The notes: generated by a model from the letters alone, not told the origin. A DNA stretch of 64,000 nt from Actinacidiphila bryophytorum (GCF_016916835.1 NZ_JAFFIX010000018.1:1-64000); one strand, 5' to 3'. Shown: positions 25,303 to 35,129, numbered from the stretch's first letter. Translations and numbers: made by a program.

Positions 25303-26229
25303 ATGAGCACAGACCTCCACCACACTCCCGAGTCCGCCCCCGCCACCACCCCGCCCCGCGCGGCGGCGCTGCACGAACCGGTCATCGGCTGGTTCGACGC
25401 CCACGCCCGCGACCTGCCCTGGCGCCGCCCCGACGCGGGCGCCTGGTCGGTGATGATCAGCGAGTTCATGCTGCAGCAGACCCCCGTGGTCCGGGTGCTG
25501 CCGGTCCACGAGCAGTGGCTGGCCCGCTGGCCCCGCCCCGCCGACCTGGCCGCCGAGTCGCCCGGCGAGGCCGTCAGGGCCTGGGGCCGGCTCGGCTACC
25601 CGCGGCGGGCGCTGCGGCTGCACGCGGCGGCCGGCGCGATAGCGCAGCGGCACGGCGGCGAGGTGCCGCACGACCACGCCGAACTGCTGGCGCTCCCCGG
25701 GGTCGGCGAGTACACGGCCGCGGCCGTCGCCTCCTTCGCCTACGGGCGGCGGCACATCGTGCTCGACACCAACGTGCGCCGGGTCTTCGCCCGCGTCGTG
25801 ACCGGTGTCGCCCACCCCCCGAACGCCACGACCGCCGCCGAGCGGCGCACCGCGGCAGGGCTGCTGCCCGCCGACGAGGCCACGGCCGCGCGCTGGGCGG
25901 CGGCGACCATGGAGCTGGGCGCCCTGGTCTGCACGGCCCGCTCCCCGCAGTGCGGCCAGTGCCCGGTCGCCGCGCTGTGCGCCTGGCGGCTGGCCGGCTC
26001 ACCCGCGCACGAGGGACCCCCGCGCCGCGGCCAGTCCTACGCCGGCACCGACCGCCAGGTCCGCGGCCGCCTCCTCGCCGTCCTGCGCGCCTCCCCCACC
26101 CCCGTCTCCCAGTCCGCCCTCGACTCCGTCTGGCACGACCCCGTCCAGCGCGCCCGCGCCCTCGACACCCTGGTCGAAGACGGCCTGGTGGAACCCCTGG
26201 CCGACGGCGTCTACCGCCTGCCGGTGTGA
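25303..26229 (+). CDS. mutY: A/G-specific adenine DNA glycosylase
   Basis: This 308-aa glycosylase removes adenine mispaired with 8-oxoguanine. It shows the catalytic Glu in SEFMLQQT, the helix-hairpin-helix LPGVGEYTAAAVASFA, the catalytic Asp in VLDTNVRRVF and the iron-sulfur cluster Cys-X6-Cys-X2-Cys-X5-Cys (CTARSPQCGQCPVAALC). The C-terminal NUDIX-like domain of E. coli MutY is absent and a short winged-helix-like end (ALDSVWHDPVQRARALDTLV) takes its place, as in other actinobacteria. The ATG at 25303 is chosen over 25282 to avoid an unconserved extension. Confidence 0.94.
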   Translation: MSTDLHHTPESAPATTPPRAAALHEPVIGWFDAHARDLPWRRPDAGAWSVMISEFMLQQTPVVRVLPVHEQWLARWPRPADLAAESPGEAVRAWGRLGYPRRALRLHAAAGAIAQRHGGEVPHDHAELLALPGVGEYTAAAVASFAYGRRHIVLDTNVRRVFARVVTGVAHPPNATTAAERRTAAGLLPADEATAARWAAATMELGALVCTARSPQCGQCPVAALCAWRLAGSPAHEGPPRRGQSYAGTDRQVRGRLLAVLRASPTPVSQSALDSVWHDPVQRARALDTLVEDGLVEPLADGVYRLPV

Positions 26230-26245
26230 GCGGGCTGCCCGCAGC

Positions 26246-26776
26246 TCACGTGGCGGGGACGGGCGGCCAGGCCGCCGGTTCCGCCGCGAAGACCGTCATC
26301 CAGTGCGGGTCGAGGCGGTAGTAGACGACCTCGGCCGACCAGTCGAAGGCGTCGGCGCCGTAGAAGTCCTTCAGGTACGCCAGCAGCGGTGGCCAGTCGG
26401 GGGAGGCGGGGGCGTCGAGCGGGTTGAGGGCCACCGCCGTGCCGTGGGTGAAGACGCCCAGGGACTCGCCGCGCATGTGGGCCGCGCTGGCCGCGGGGCG
26501 GGCGGCGAGGTGGCGGGCCTTGGCCGCGGTGCGGGCGGTGCCGAAATGCCACCTGCCGTGCAGGAAGTGGCCGTCGGCGCCGCTGATCCGGGGCTCGCCG
26601 GAGGCGGTCACCGTGGACAGGGCGAGCGTGCACATCCCGGTGAGGGTCGCGGTGAGCTGCGCCGCGGTCAGGGTGCGCTCGGGGCTGACGATGGAACGCA
26701 GGTGGCTGGTGGAGCGGGAAAGGGAGGCGTCGAGCAGGTCCTGCAGCTCGCGCGTTTCTTCTGGCGTCTCACGCAT
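26246..26776 (-). CDS. Pyridoxamine-5-phosphate-oxidase-family FMN-binding protein
   Basis: This 176-aa split-barrel protein contains GMCTLALSTVTASGEPRISGADGHFLHGRWHFG and an HMRGESLGVFTHG region typical of PNPOx-like flavin or F420 proteins. The substrate is unknown. The ATG at 26776 has TAGAGT (26783-26788) 6 nt upstream, a leaderless promoter within the short gap after cseC. Confidence 0.8.
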   Translation of the reverse strand: MRETPEETRELQDLLDASLSRSTSHLRSIVSPERTLTAAQLTATLTGMCTLALSTVTASGEPRISGADGHFLHGRWHFGTARTAAKARHLAARPAASAAHMRGESLGVFTHGTAVALNPLDAPASPDWPPLLAYLKDFYGADAFDWSAEVVYYRLDPHWMTVFAAEPAAWPPVPAT

Positions 26777-26812
26777 CGGCCCACTCTAGGCAGGCCGGTG
26801 CGGGCGCCGGCG

Positions 26813-28054
26813 TCATTGGCGCGGCAGGAGCAGTTGCGCGACGGCACCGCCGCCGTCGGAGGGCGGGGCGTTGCGGAAGGTGAGGCTGGCGCCGAGGACG
26901 CGGGCCTGCCCGGTGGCTATGGTCAGGCCGAGGCCGTGCCCCGCGCCCGCGCGGTCGGTGGAGCCGGTGCGGAAGCGGCTGGGGCCTTCGCGCAGCAGGT
27001 CGGCGGGGAAGCCCGGGCCGTGGTCGCGGACCCGCAGGTAGGGGCCGTCGACCAGGACGTCGATGGGGGCGCCGCCGTGCCGTGCCGCGTTGGCCAGCAG
27101 ATTGCCGAGGATGCGTTCCAGGCGGCGCGGGTCGGTCTGGACGACGGCGTCCTCGGCGACCGTGACGGTGGCCTCGGGCGCCAGCACCGGCACCCGGCGG
27201 CCGACGAACTCCGCGAGCGCGACCTCCTGCAGGTCGGCCTGCTCGGCGGCTCCGTCGAGGCGGGCGACCTCCAGGACGTCCTCGACCAGGGTGCGCAGCG
27301 CGTGGACCCGGTCCCGTACCAGCTCCGAGGGCCGCCCGGGCGGCAGCAGTTCCGCCGCGGTGACCAGGCCCGTCACCGGGGTGCGCAGCTCGTGCGCGAT
27401 GTCGGCGGTGACCCGCCGCTCGGCCTCCAGGCGCAATTGCAGGGCGTCGGCCATCGCGTCCACGGCCCTGGCCAGCTCGTCGGTCTCGTCGCGGCCCCGC
27501 CCGCCGATGGCCTCGCGCACCCGGACCTGCGTGTCGCCGTCGGCGACCTTGCGGGCGGCCGTCGCCGCCTTGCGCAGCCGCCGCGACATGCGCCCGCCGA
27601 CGAGCACACCGACGGCGGTGCCGCCGAGGACGACGGTGACCGAGCCGAGCACCAGGGTCTGGTCGAGGTCGACCAGCACCGAGTAGCGGTCGGTGAAACC
27701 GGTCTTGAGCGACAGCACCTTGCCGTTGCCCGCCGGGGTCTCGGCCCACACGACCAGGCCGGAGCGGGTCTGCTGGACGAACGTGGCGCGCTGGCCCTTG
27801 GCGGCGTAGTCCTTCAACTCGGGCGGCAGCGCCGGGTCGTTGAGGGTGGCGTAGAAGACGAGGCGGCCGTTGGTCTCGTAGATCCGCAGCGCGGACTGGA
27901 CGCGTTCGTCCTGGACGTCCCTGGCGCTGTTGATCATGCTGACCCTGGCGGCGTTGTGCACGACCAGGCTGAGCGCGACCACGACCAGCGCCGACACCAC
28001 GGCGATGGCGGCGCTCAGCTTCCAGCGCAGGGTGAGGGTGGGGCGGAAAGCCAT
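26813..28054 (-). CDS. cseC: Sensor histidine kinase CseC
   Basis: This 413-aa membrane kinase has two transmembrane segments (about residues 14-32 and 155-175) flanking an extracytoplasmic sensor, a HAMP linker, the phosphoacceptor box DIAHELRTPVTGL, the N box NLLANAARHG and glycine boxes DHGPGFP and GHGLGLTI. In S. coelicolor CseC senses cell-wall damage, for example from vancomycin, and phosphorylates CseB to raise sigE transcription. The gene is the last of sigE-cseA-cseB-cseC, 6 bp after cseB. Confidence 0.94.
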   Translation of the reverse strand: MAFRPTLTLRWKLSAAIAVVSALVVVALSLVVHNAARVSMINSARDVQDERVQSALRIYETNGRLVFYATLNDPALPPELKDYAAKGQRATFVQQTRSGLVVWAETPAGNGKVLSLKTGFTDRYSVLVDLDQTLVLGSVTVVLGGTAVGVLVGGRMSRRLRKAATAARKVADGDTQVRVREAIGGRGRDETDELARAVDAMADALQLRLEAERRVTADIAHELRTPVTGLVTAAELLPPGRPSELVRDRVHALRTLVEDVLEVARLDGAAEQADLQEVALAEFVGRRVPVLAPEATVTVAEDAVVQTDPRRLERILGNLLANAARHGGAPIDVLVDGPYLRVRDHGPGFPADLLREGPSRFRTGSTDRAGAGHGLGLTIATGQARVLGASLTFRNAPPSDGGGAVAQLLLPRQ

Positions 28055-28060
28055 GGGCTG

Positions 28061-28747
<687 letters not shown>

Positions 28748-28751
28748 GCCG

Positions 28752-29453
28752 CTAGCGCGCCGGGGCCGCCGACGCGGTCGGCGTCGGCTTCGGCGTCGGC
28801 AGGTCCGGGTCGAGCGGGTCGGAGTCGGGGCGCGGCGCCGGATCGGTCGACGTCGGCTCGGGGCGTACGGTCGGGGTGCTCGCGCCGAAGTCGGCGTAGC
28901 TGCGGGAGACCTGCACGAAGCGGCCGTCCCGCCACGCGTACAGCACCGACTCCTGGCCGGTCGGGTACGACACCGGGTCGTCCACCTTGTACACCTCGTG
29001 GATGATCTGCAGCTGCCCGTCCTCGACGCTGCCGTACACCGGGGGGCGCTCGTCGGCGAAGACGTTCTGGTATTTCCCGTTCACCATACGGTAGACGTAC
29101 GCGGCGACCCCCAGGCCGTCTCCGCAGGTCGTGACGTTCACCACCAGGTCGGGGCCGTCGCCCTCGGTCAGGTCGCCGGTGTCGGTGGCCATCGGGTAGT
29201 CGTCGCCCGCGCACGGCGTCAGGTCCTCGCGCACGCCCTGGCTGACGCTGCTGTCCCGGCGCACCATCGTGGCCAGCGCCCGCGGGTCGCGGGCGATCGC
29301 CGGGGCCGCCGCCGTGGACGACCGCCGGACGCTGGCACTCGGCGCCGGACCCTCCTTACGGGCACCCGTCTCCGTCGCACCGCAGCCCGTAGCCACGACG
29401 CACGCGCAGGTCAGCGCGCCCATCGCGGCACTACCGGGTCTTATGCGGCGCAC
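28752..29453 (-). CDS. cseA: Lipoprotein CseA, negative regulator of the envelope-stress response
   Basis: This 233-aa protein has a signal peptide with a lipobox-like end (VVATGC), a folded domain with two cysteines (LTPCAGDD and VTTCGDGLG) and a Pro/Thr/Asp-rich tail. In S. coelicolor CseA is an extracytoplasmic lipoprotein that damps SigE signalling. The GTG at 29453 overlaps the 3' end of sigE by 13 bp; an ATG at 29423 is a shorter alternative. Position in the operon supports the assignment strongly, while sequence identity to known CseA was not tested. Confidence 0.88.
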   Translation of the reverse strand: MRRIRPGSAAMGALTCACVVATGCGATETGARKEGPAPSASVRRSSTAAAPAIARDPRALATMVRRDSSVSQGVREDLTPCAGDDYPMATDTGDLTEGDGPDLVVNVTTCGDGLGVAAYVYRMVNGKYQNVFADERPPVYGSVEDGQLQIIHEVYKVDDPVSYPTGQESVLYAWRDGRFVQVSRSYADFGASTPTVRPEPTSTDPAPRPDSDPLDPDLPTPKPTPTASAAPAR

Positions 29454-30001
29454 ATCGCCTCCTCCGGCTCCCTCGCCTCGTCCGCCTCCGGCCGCGTGTA
29501 GCCGTAGCTGCCGTGCTCCAGCTCGTACCGCAGCCGGGCGAGCGCCCGGTGCAGTGTGCTCTTCACCGTACCCGTGGACATCCCCAGCACACGCGCGGTC
29601 TCCTCCGTCGTGAGCTGCCCGTAGTGCCGCAGCACCACCACCTGCCGCTGCTTTGGCGCCAGCACCGCCAGCACGTCCCGCAGCATCTCCCGGTCCGCCC
29701 GCTGCTCGGCCCCGTCGTCCACACTCGGCTCCGGCAGGTCCCCGGTCGGCACCTCCTCCAGCTTCCGGTTCCGCCACCACTCGGTCCTGGTGTTGATCAT
29801 CACCCGGCGCATGTACGCGTCCGCGAGCGTCTTGTCGGTGATGTCCTCCCACCGCGGGTACGTCCGCACCAGCGCCGTCTGCACGAGGTCCTGCGCGTCG
29901 ATCGGATCGGGGACGAGTCGGCGCGCGCTGCGCAGCAGGGCCTCCTGCCGGGTCCTGACGTACTCCTCGAACTCCAGCACCGCGCCGCTCGCCGCCACCA
30001 T
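29441..30001 (-). CDS. sigE: ECF RNA polymerase sigma factor SigE
   Basis: This 186-aa sigma factor directs the cell-envelope stress regulon. It carries region 2 (FEEYVRTRQEALLRSARRLVPDP, then TALVRTYPRWEDI) and region 4 (LAPKQRQVVVLRHYGQLTTEETARVLGMSTGTVKS in parts). The ATG at 30001 follows GGAGG closely and gives an N-terminus nearly matching S. coelicolor SigE (VLEFEEYVRTRQ); the frame opens at 30064. It is first in the operon with cseA, cseB and cseC. Confidence 0.95.
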   Translation of the reverse strand: MVAASGAVLEFEEYVRTRQEALLRSARRLVPDPIDAQDLVQTALVRTYPRWEDITDKTLADAYMRRVMINTRTEWWRNRKLEEVPTGDLPEPSVDDGAEQRADREMLRDVLAVLAPKQRQVVVLRHYGQLTTEETARVLGMSTGTVKSTLHRALARLRYELEHGSYGYTRPEADEAREPEEAMCAA

Positions 30002-30270
30002 GTCCTCCACCCCGTCCCTCCGCCCACCGGCCCCCGGCGGCAGGTCAGTCCGCCGTGGTCGCACCCGGGCCTTTCCCCTGGCTGCGCCGAAGCTACGGAC
30101 CGGATGTCAGGCTTCCGCGACCACGGACGCACAGCGGGCGCACAGCGACCCATCGGTTGTGTAACGGGGGCGGAGGAAGCGGGCGAATGCGGTCGAATGC
30201 CTGCTGTCGGCTGCCCGCCGGTCACGGCTGCCAGGGGTCGGTGAGGCCGTGGCAGTGGCCACCGGGGTGG
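30002..30270. other. sigE upstream region
   Basis: This gap should contain the CseB-dependent sigE promoter. I could not place its -10 and -35 elements with confidence, and no gene is visible. Confidence 0.5.
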
Positions 30271-31287
30271 TCAGGCCGGTGACCGCGCCGGGCGCGTACC
30301 GTACGGCGCCGGCGACGGGTCCCCCAGCGGGGGCGTTGATGCCGTGATCATGTCGAGGCCCAGTGCGGTGCAGTAGTGCGAGACGCTCTTGCCCTCGCGT
30401 TGCGTGGTGATCAGCCGGGCGTCACGCAGTGTTCTGGCCTGCATGGACGCCGCAGGGGGGCTGATGTCGAGCGCCCTGGCCAGACCCGAGGTGGTGTGCT
30501 GCGTCGTGAGGAGCCGCAGCATTGCCGCGCGGGTGGTGCCGAGCAGGGCGTTGAGGGGGTCGGGGGTGGCGGGGGCGTCCTGGAGGGGCAGCGGGGTGAC
30601 GGCCGGGTAGATCAGCAGCGCGGGGCCGCCGGGCTGCGGGGCGAGCAGCGGGTAGGCGGTCCAGAGCAGCGAGGGGAGCAGCACCACGCCCTGTCCTGTG
30701 AGCCGGATCTCGCGGTCGTACGCGGGCGGGTACTCGAGGGTCATGCCGTTCCACCGGGCCGAGGAGGACAGCCCGGTCAGCGTGGCGAGCAGCCCGTGCC
30801 GGGCCAGGTGCCGCGCACGCCACGCCACTTCGGCCTGGAACCCGGCCCGGACGCGCGGCCAGGCGTCGGCGAGGAGGCTCGTGTACGCGGCCGTCATCGA
30901 CCGCTCCAGGAGCTGCCAGGACTCGCGGTCGTCGTCGGCGAGCCCGCGGACCCAGCTCGCGCGCGGCCGCTCCAGGGCGCGCACTCTGAGGAGTTCGGAG
31001 CGGACCGACGCGCGCGGCGTCGAGCGCACGGTGTCCATGCCCTCGGCGAAGCCCGCCGTGGGCGGGTCGAGGAACAGCGGGCCCGTGCCGGTCGTCGACA
31101 GCAGGTCGAGCACGGGACGGGCCTGAGGCGGGAGGACCCGCTGGGCGCGGTGGCGCCACTGGCCGAACACCGGGTCCGACCGGCGCTTGAGCGTCATGAG
31201 GGCGAGACCCAGTTCCATCAGGGGCGCCGGCTCGTCGGCCATCCGGACCCGTAACAGGTCCTCCGCCGTGAAATGCACCCTCAGCAC
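30271..31287 (-). CDS. ArsR-like helix-turn-helix regulator with a large N-terminal domain
   Basis: This 338-aa protein has an uncharacterised N-terminal domain (residues 1-240) and a C-terminal ArsR-type winged helix (LLGTTRAAMLRLLTTQHTTSGLARALDIS, then RDARLITTQREGKSVSHYC). This domain order is found in many Streptomyces regulators often annotated as DUF5937/ArsR. The GTG at 31287 is the first possible start. Targets and ligand are unknown. The convergent side holds sigE, but no functional link is visible. Confidence 0.82.
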   Translation of the reverse strand: MLRVHFTAEDLLRVRMADEPAPLMELGLALMTLKRRSDPVFGQWRHRAQRVLPPQARPVLDLLSTTGTGPLFLDPPTAGFAEGMDTVRSTPRASVRSELLRVRALERPRASWVRGLADDDRESWQLLERSMTAAYTSLLADAWPRVRAGFQAEVAWRARHLARHGLLATLTGLSSSARWNGMTLEYPPAYDREIRLTGQGVVLLPSLLWTAYPLLAPQPGGPALLIYPAVTPLPLQDAPATPDPLNALLGTTRAAMLRLLTTQHTTSGLARALDISPPAASMQARTLRDARLITTQREGKSVSHYCTALGLDMITASTPPLGDPSPAPYGTRPARSPA

Positions 31288-31472
31288 ATGGTCCCCCCGG
31301 AGCCCGTCCCTGCGGCTGCGCCGCCCGACAGTTCAGCAGCAGCTGAATACATCGCGGCGAGCGGCGGCCGACGCGCACGCTGTCACGCGTCCCAATCAAG
31401 TCTCTGCCCCCGTGCGACGGGGGCGGCAGGCGTGAACCGGACATCACACCCGAACAAAGGGAGGGAACCCAC

Positions 31473-31853
31473 GTGCTGAAAAGGATGCACATCGGACTCA
31501 TGGCGGGAGCCGCCCTGCTCGGCGGCGGCCTGGTGCTCGCACCGTCGGCGTCGGCCGACGTCTCGCCAGACGTCGCCTGCAGCTTCTACCACCACAACGC
31601 CGACGCGGGCAGCGGCACGGTCACGGCCAGCAGCCTGGCCCGCCGCGAGGGCCCGTACACGTACTGCGACGCGTACGGCTACGCCGCCGGCGGCGCGAAG
31701 ATCTACTACTGGTGCTACGACTACGGCAGCTCGGTCACCGGCAACGGCATCACGATGGACACCTGGACCTACGGCCGGATCTCCGGTACGAGCCAGGAGG
31801 GCTGGTTCAGCGACGTCTACCTCAGCAACCACGGCGCCACGCACCAGTGCTGA
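31473..31853 (+). CDS. Small secreted cysteine-containing protein
   Basis: This 126-aa protein has a clear signal peptide (residues 1-29, ending PSASADVS) and a mature part of about 97 residues rich in Tyr, Gly and Ser with four cysteines (VACSF, TYCDA, YWCYD, HQC), probably two disulfides. The Tyr-rich beta pattern resembles small SH3-like or inhibitor-like secreted proteins. GTG 31473 follows GGGAGG with 7-nt spacing. No family is recognised; extracellular location is the only firm statement. Confidence 0.78.
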   Translation: MLKRMHIGLMAGAALLGGGLVLAPSASADVSPDVACSFYHHNADAGSGTVTASSLARREGPYTYCDAYGYAAGGAKIYYWCYDYGSSVTGNGITMDTWTYGRISGTSQEGWFSDVYLSNHGATHQC

Positions 31854-32011
31854 CGGCCCCGTACCGGTCCGGCCGCGCCCCGGGCTCGGCCCGGGCCAGG
31901 TAGCCGGGCCGCACTCTCGACGGATCCATGGCGGGGACACCGTCCGGCTGTTGCCGGGCGGCGTCCCTCGCTCATGCGCAGACCCTAGGCTTCGGCGAGG
32001 GAGGGATCACC

Positions 32012-32515
32012 ATGGAACAGCCGGGGACCGGCAGGCAGGAGCGGGCGCTGGCGCCTGCTGTGGGGGCCATGACCCTGCTGGCCGCCGCCGTCATCGTGCA
32101 TGACCTCGACCAGGATCGGGTCGTCGTGCTGCAGCGGGGGGCGGGGGCGAAGTACGGGGAGGGGATGTGGGATCTGCCGGTCGGGAAGGCGGATCCCGGG
32201 GAGGCGGTGACCGCGGCGGCCGTGCGGGAGCTGCGGGAGGAGACGGGGCTCGTCGTCAGGGGCGAGGACCTGGCGCTGGCGCATGTCGTGCACGGGTCCT
32301 GGGGCGTGGAGTCACCCAACGGGTTCCTGACCGTCGTGTTCGTGACGCACGCGTGGCAGGGCGAGCCGGAGAACCGGGAGCCGGGCAAGCACGACCAGGT
32401 GCGCTGGGCACGGACGGACGACCTGCCGGACGGCTTCGTCCCGTCGATCGGCATCGCCCTGCGGGCCTACCTGGACGGCGGACCGCCCCGCCTGACCCAG
32501 CGCGGCTGGGACTGA
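32012..32515 (+). CDS. NUDIX hydrolase
   Basis: This 167-aa enzyme has the full Nudix box, GKADPGEAVTAAAV followed by RELREETGLVV, and a preceding MWDLPVGKAD. It should hydrolyse a nucleoside diphosphate derivative; the substrate cannot be told. The ATG at 32012 follows GAGGGAGGGATC; the frame opens earlier at 31928 without a ribosome site. Confidence 0.9.
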   Translation: MEQPGTGRQERALAPAVGAMTLLAAAVIVHDLDQDRVVVLQRGAGAKYGEGMWDLPVGKADPGEAVTAAAVRELREETGLVVRGEDLALAHVVHGSWGVESPNGFLTVVFVTHAWQGEPENREPGKHDQVRWARTDDLPDGFVPSIGIALRAYLDGGPPRLTQRGWD

Positions 32516-32530
32516 CCCGGCAGCGACAGG

Positions 32531-32570
32531 CGCAGCCCCTCGCGTCCGGCGAAGGACGCGAGGGGCTGCG
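32531..32570. terminator. Strong hairpin between NUDIX and MFS genes
   Basis: Seventeen-bp arms pair perfectly around a 6-nt GGCGAA loop between two convergent genes, so it can serve both. Confidence 0.85.
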
Positions 32571-32597
32571 GTACGTACGCGGCTGCCCGACCGGAGG

Positions 32598-34193
32598 TCA
32601 GATGGCGTCGGCGAGCAGCGGCTCTTCCTCGACGGGAGCCTCCTGCTTGGACGCCGGGCCGCCGCGCAGCGGGGTCTCGACGATGAACCAGGCGGCCAGG
32701 AAGCCGAGCACCGAGATCACGGCGCCCCACAGGAAGACCGTGTGCGTGCCGGAGGCGACTGCGTGGAAGTACGCGTTCTTCACGTCCGGCGGGAACTTCG
32801 CGATGGTCGCCGGGTCGAGCTGGGCGCCGCCCTTCGTGGCGGCGGCACCGGCCGCGGAGGACTCCATGCCGTGCTGGACCTTGTGCGAGAACAGCGCACC
32901 GAAGAGGGAGACGCCGAAAGAGCCGCCGATGGTGCGGAAGAGCGTCGCGGACGACGAGCCGACGCCGATGTCCCGCATCTCGACGCTGTTCTGCGCGATG
33001 AGCATGGTGATCTGCATGATGAAGCCCATGCCCGCGCCCAGGACGGCCATGTAGATGCCGGAGGTGAGGCGGGTGGTGTGGACGTCCATCATCGACAGCA
33101 GGACCAGGCCGACGGTGATGAGCGCGCCGCCGACGATCGGGAAGATCTTGTAACGCCCGGTAGAGGTTGTCACCCGGCCCGCGACCATCGAGACGGCCAT
33201 CATCGCGAGCAGCATCGGCAGCAGCAGCAGGCCGGAGTTGGTCGCCGAGGCGCCCTGGACGGTCTGCTGGTAGAGCGGCAGGAAGGTCATCGCGCCGAAC
33301 ATCGTGAAGCCGACCAGGAAGCCGATGGCCGAGATCAGCGAGAAGTTCGCGTTGCGGAAGATCCGCAGCGGCATGATCGGCTCGGGCGCGCGGGTCTCGG
33401 CGTAGATGAACGCGGCCAGCGTGACCAGGCCCAGCACCAGCAGGCCGATGATCTGCACGGAGCCCCAGGCGTACTGCGTACCGCCCCAGGTGGTGAGCAG
33501 CACCAGCGAGGTGATCGCGACGGTCAGCAGCGAGGCGCCCCAGTAGTCGATACGGCCCTGGCTGCGCTTCTTGGGCAGGTGCAGCACGATGGTGACCATC
33601 GCGAGGGCGACGACGCCGATCGGCAGGTTGATGTAGAAGCTCCAGCGCCATCCCCAGTTGTCGGTGATGGAGCCGCCGACGAGCGGGCCGCCGATCATGG
33701 CGATGGCCATGACGCCGGCGATCAGGCCCTGGTACTTGCCGCGCTCGCGGGGCGGGATCATCTCGCCGATGATCGCCATCACGCCGACCATCAGACCGCC
33801 GGCGCCCAGGCCCTGGAAGGCCCGGAAGGCGATCAGCTGGTCCATGCTCTGCGCCATGCCGGAGGCCGCGGACCCGATCAGGAACATCACGATCGAGGTG
33901 AGGAAGATGCCCTTGCGGCCGTACATGTCGCCGAGCTTGCCCCAGATCGGGGTGGAGGCGGCGGTGGCCAGCGTGTAGGCGGTGACGACCCACGAGAGGT
34001 GGTCGAGTCCGCCGAGCTCGCCGACGATGGTGGGCATGGCGGTGCCGACGATCATGTTGTCGAGCATCGCGAGGAGCATGGCGATCAGCAGGCCGACCAT
34101 GACGACGCGCACGCTGCGTTGTCGCGGCCCGCCGTCGGTGCTCGCACCCGGTGCGCCCGGTGACACCGGCTCTACTGCTTCGGTCTGGGACAT
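32598..34193 (-). CDS. MFS drug transporter, DHA2 (14-TM) family
   Basis: This 531-aa efflux protein has about 14 hydrophobic helices and EmrB/QacA motifs: LDNMIVGTAMPTIVGELGG, WGKLGDMYGRKG (motif A) and GGPLVGGSITDNWGWRWSFYINLPIG (motif C). It should export drugs or other toxic compounds with the proton gradient. It is divergent from a TetR regulator; a long inverted repeat between them is the likely operator, so expression is probably drug-inducible. The substrate is unknown. Confidence 0.92.
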   Translation of the reverse strand: MSQTEAVEPVSPGAPGASTDGGPRQRSVRVVMVGLLIAMLLAMLDNMIVGTAMPTIVGELGGLDHLSWVVTAYTLATAASTPIWGKLGDMYGRKGIFLTSIVMFLIGSAASGMAQSMDQLIAFRAFQGLGAGGLMVGVMAIIGEMIPPRERGKYQGLIAGVMAIAMIGGPLVGGSITDNWGWRWSFYINLPIGVVALAMVTIVLHLPKKRSQGRIDYWGASLLTVAITSLVLLTTWGGTQYAWGSVQIIGLLVLGLVTLAAFIYAETRAPEPIMPLRIFRNANFSLISAIGFLVGFTMFGAMTFLPLYQQTVQGASATNSGLLLLPMLLAMMAVSMVAGRVTTSTGRYKIFPIVGGALITVGLVLLSMMDVHTTRLTSGIYMAVLGAGMGFIMQITMLIAQNSVEMRDIGVGSSSATLFRTIGGSFGVSLFGALFSHKVQHGMESSAAGAAATKGGAQLDPATIAKFPPDVKNAYFHAVASGTHTVFLWGAVISVLGFLAAWFIVETPLRGGPASKQEAPVEEEPLLADAI

Positions 34194-34235
34194 GACCGGT
34201 TCCTCCCCCGTCGTGAGGGCGGTGGTTTCAGGGGT

Positions 34236-34309
34236 ACTTACTTGCCGCCCGGCTAGCAGATTCGTGCATCAGCAAGGTACGTTGTTTACTAGCCGGGCGT
34301 CAAGTAAGT
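34236..34309. promoter_or_regulatory. Long inverted repeat between MFS and TetR genes
   Basis: ACTTACTTGCCGCCCGGCTAG-type arms at 34236-34256 and 34289-34309 pair at 20 of 21 positions, separated by 32 bp. The repeated TTACTTG/CAAGTAA half-sites suit binding of the adjacent TetR repressor to both promoters. Confidence 0.75.
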
Positions 34310-34407
34310 GCGTAGCCTCGGAAGCAGGGCCTACCGTGTGGGCTTATAGCCGGTCACACTCCCTGAAGTGGGACGTGACGTAGTGCAGCCAGGAGAGCGA
34401 CAAGGCA

Positions 34408-35013
34408 ATGGGCACACCGCAGCAGGAACCGCAGTCGCAGGCGCAGCCGCGCAGGAGCGACACGCGTCGGCGCATCCAGCAGGTCGCCCTTGAGCTGTTC
34501 GCCGAGCAGGGATACGAGAAGACCTCGCTGCGGGAGATCGCAGAACGGCTCGACGTCACGAAGGCCGCGCTGTACTACCACTTCAAGACCAAGGAAGACA
34601 TCCTCAGCAGCATCGCCGAGGACCTGGCCAGGCCGATGCGGGAGCTGATCGCCTGGGCCGAGGGCCAGCCGCACTCGCTGGCCACCAAGCAGGAGATCCT
34701 GCGCCGCTACAGCGACATCCTGTGGGGCTCGGTCGACCTCTTCCGCTTCATCCAGGAGAACCAGGCGACGGTGCGCGAGCTGACCGTCGGCGAGAACTTC
34801 CGCAGCAGCATGAAGGCGCTCGGCGAGCTGATCAAGGACCCGAGCGCACCGATCGCCGCCCAGGTACGCAGCGTCACCGCGCTCTTCTCGATGCACGCCG
34901 GCATGTTCGTGACGCAGAACGTCGAGGGCGACCCCGAGGAGAAGCGCGCGGCCATCCTCGAGGTCGCCCTCGATCTCGTCGCCCAGGCCGAGACGAGTGT
35001 CCTTACGGGTTGA
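34408..35013 (+). CDS. TetR-family regulator of the MFS transporter
   Basis: This 201-aa regulator has the TetR DNA-binding helices (TRRRIQQVALELFAEQGYEKTSLREIAERLDVTKAALYYHF in parts, residues 16-62) and a helical ligand pocket. The ATG at 34408 follows GAGAGCGACAAGG. Divergence from a DHA2 transporter and the intervening long inverted repeat argue that it represses that transporter and responds to its substrate. Confidence 0.9.
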   Translation: MGTPQQEPQSQAQPRRSDTRRRIQQVALELFAEQGYEKTSLREIAERLDVTKAALYYHFKTKEDILSSIAEDLARPMRELIAWAEGQPHSLATKQEILRRYSDILWGSVDLFRFIQENQATVRELTVGENFRSSMKALGELIKDPSAPIAAQVRSVTALFSMHAGMFVTQNVEGDPEEKRAAILEVALDLVAQAETSVLTG

Positions 35014-35064
35014 CTCGCCGGCGGCAGGTTGACGCTCTGTGCTGTTCTACCGACGCCGCTGGGC

Positions 35065-35121
35065 GCGCCGGGGGCTGCTGCTGGCGCCGGGGGCTGCTGC
35101 TGGCGCCGGGGGCTGCTGCTG
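35065..35121. repeat. Three perfect 19-bp tandem repeats
   Basis: GCGCCGGGGGCTGCTGCTG is repeated three times exactly, just past the 3' end of the M23 peptidase gene and between convergent genes. The number of copies could vary between strains. Confidence 0.92.
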
Positions 35122-35129
35122 AGCGCTGC

